Positions 5,695 through 6,309 of a DNA stretch of 6,309 bases are shown in pieces (position 1 is the first letter of the stretch; each line of letters begins with the position of its first letter). Position numbers and translations under genes: made by a program. The DNA lies in contig JAUVDF010000060.1 in assembly GCA_030595455.1 (NCBI GenBank), forward strand, positions 1 to 6,309, read 5' to 3'. The notes under the pieces are model-generated. The model saw only the letters and a list, made by a program, of their open reading frames with translations. It was not told the origin of the DNA and searched no databases. The stretch is from Fidelibacterota bacterium (GTDB taxonomy: Bacteria > Fidelibacterota > UBA8477 > JABMPR01).

Positions 5695-6309
5695 ATGAAA
5701 AAATTATTAATGACGGTACTAATCCAGGTTTTAGTCATCAGTATTGGATTGTCAGCAACGAGCAAAGAGGCCGGTAAATGTATGACCTGCCATAAAGAAA
5801 AAACCAATGGTATGTATTTGCAATGGTTGGGGTCAAACCATGCCAAGCACAACGTCACATGCTACGACTGCCATGCTGCTGACCGTAAAGATGCAGATGC
5901 ATTCAAACATGAGGGCGCCTGGATTGCTACCCTGGTAACTCCCAAGGATTGTGGCCAATGTCATCCAGATGAGACGGCGGAGGTTGGACAATCTTATCAT
6001 GCAAACGCCGGTGAAATTTTGGACTCAAAGGACGCTTACCTGGCTCATGTGGCTGGAGGAAATCCCATTGCAGTCCTGGGCTGTGAATCCTGCCATGGTT
6101 CGAAAGTTCAGATTGACCCCAATTCGCCTAATAAACTTTCAAAGTTATCATGGCCCAATTCCGGTATCGGTCGACTCAATCCTGATGGCAGTAAAGGTAG
6201 CTGTACAGCCTGTCATACCAGACATGCATTTGATAAAGCCCAGGCCAGACAGCCAGAAGCCTGCTCAAAATGCCATCTCGGTCCCGATCACCCCCAGAAA
6301 GAGGTCTAT
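5695..6309 (+). CDS. Secreted multiheme c-type cytochrome, hydroxylamine oxidoreductase (HAO)-like (3'-partial)
   Basis: An open frame of 205 codons runs without a stop to the right edge, so the C-terminus is missing. Residues 1-21 form a Sec signal peptide (MKKLLM, hydrophobic core, cut near GLSA). Six CxxCH haem-attachment motifs follow, at residues 29-33, 56-60, 86-90, 130-134, 170-174 and 190-194, indicating covalent haem c loaded in the periplasm. NSGIGRLNPDGSKGSCTACH, RHAFDKAQARQPEACSKCH and GPDHPQKEVY (196-205) recall the octahaem HAO family, which includes hydroxylamine or hydrazine oxidases and reductive epsilonproteobacterial-type HAO. Two more haems would then be expected past the edge. 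Members act in nitrogen-compound redox or in periplasmic electron relay. The direction of catalysis depends on a C-terminal Tyr that crosslinks to the catalytic haem in oxidative forms, which lies outside the window. A strong GAGGAG precedes the start and a Fur-like site lies upstream. The multiheme identity is certain; the HAO subfamily is likely. Confidence 0.85.
   Translation, partial: MKKLLMTVLIQVLVISIGLSATSKEAGKCMTCHKEKTNGMYLQWLGSNHAKHNVTCYDCHAADRKDADAFKHEGAWIATLVTPKDCGQCHPDETAEVGQSYHANAGEILDSKDAYLAHVAGGNPIAVLGCESCHGSKVQIDPNSPNKLSKLSWPNSGIGRLNPDGSKGSCTACHTRHAFDKAQARQPEACSKCHLGPDHPQKEVY

Noticed and set aside
5655..5858. Minus-strand frame of 67 residues over the cytochrome start
   Set aside because: It is antisense to the signal peptide and first haem motif of a clear gene, and its hydrophobic look follows from that.

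Overview
The window holds four protein genes from what looks like a Gram-negative bacterium. The outer-membrane TonB-dependent receptor carries an N-terminal carboxypeptidase-regulatory-like domain, an architecture typical of the FCB superphylum (Bacteroidota and relatives such as Neomarinimicrobiota or Calditrichota). Coding regions are of moderate GC and spacers are AT-rich. I cannot name the organism more precisely from this sequence.

Layout, left to right. (1) Up to 688, plus strand: the 3' end of a cobalamin-dependent methionine synthase gene (metH), cut by the left edge and covering the AdoMet-binding reactivation domain. (2) 699-3053, minus strand: a complete 784-residue TonB-dependent receptor, convergent with metH; their stop codons lie 10 bp apart within one AT-rich hairpin. 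(3) 3054-3189: a 136-bp divergent regulatory region with a 10-bp palindrome over a candidate -10 element. (4) 3190-5373, plus strand: a 727-residue SLC12-type (cation-chloride cotransporter family) membrane transporter with a soluble C-terminal domain. (5) 5374-5694: a 321-bp spacer with a Fur-box-like sequence, an overlapping 14-bp perfect palindrome, a weak promoter candidate and a leader hairpin. (6) 5695 to the right edge, plus strand: the start of a secreted multiheme c-type cytochrome with six CxxCH motifs in 205 residues, resembling the hydroxylamine oxidoreductase (HAO) family.

The genes do not form one obvious pathway. MetH is cytoplasmic methyl metabolism, the receptor imports an unknown ligand across the outer membrane, the SLC12 protein moves ions across the inner membrane, and the cytochrome is periplasmic electron transfer or nitrogen redox chemistry. 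The most interesting points are the possible iron control (Fur-like site) of the haem-rich cytochrome and the ion-site residues of the SLC12 protein, which keep the NKCC-type sodium-site serines but change two TM1 positions. I found no mobile element, CRISPR array, tRNA or rRNA, and no clear evidence of a wholly new system.
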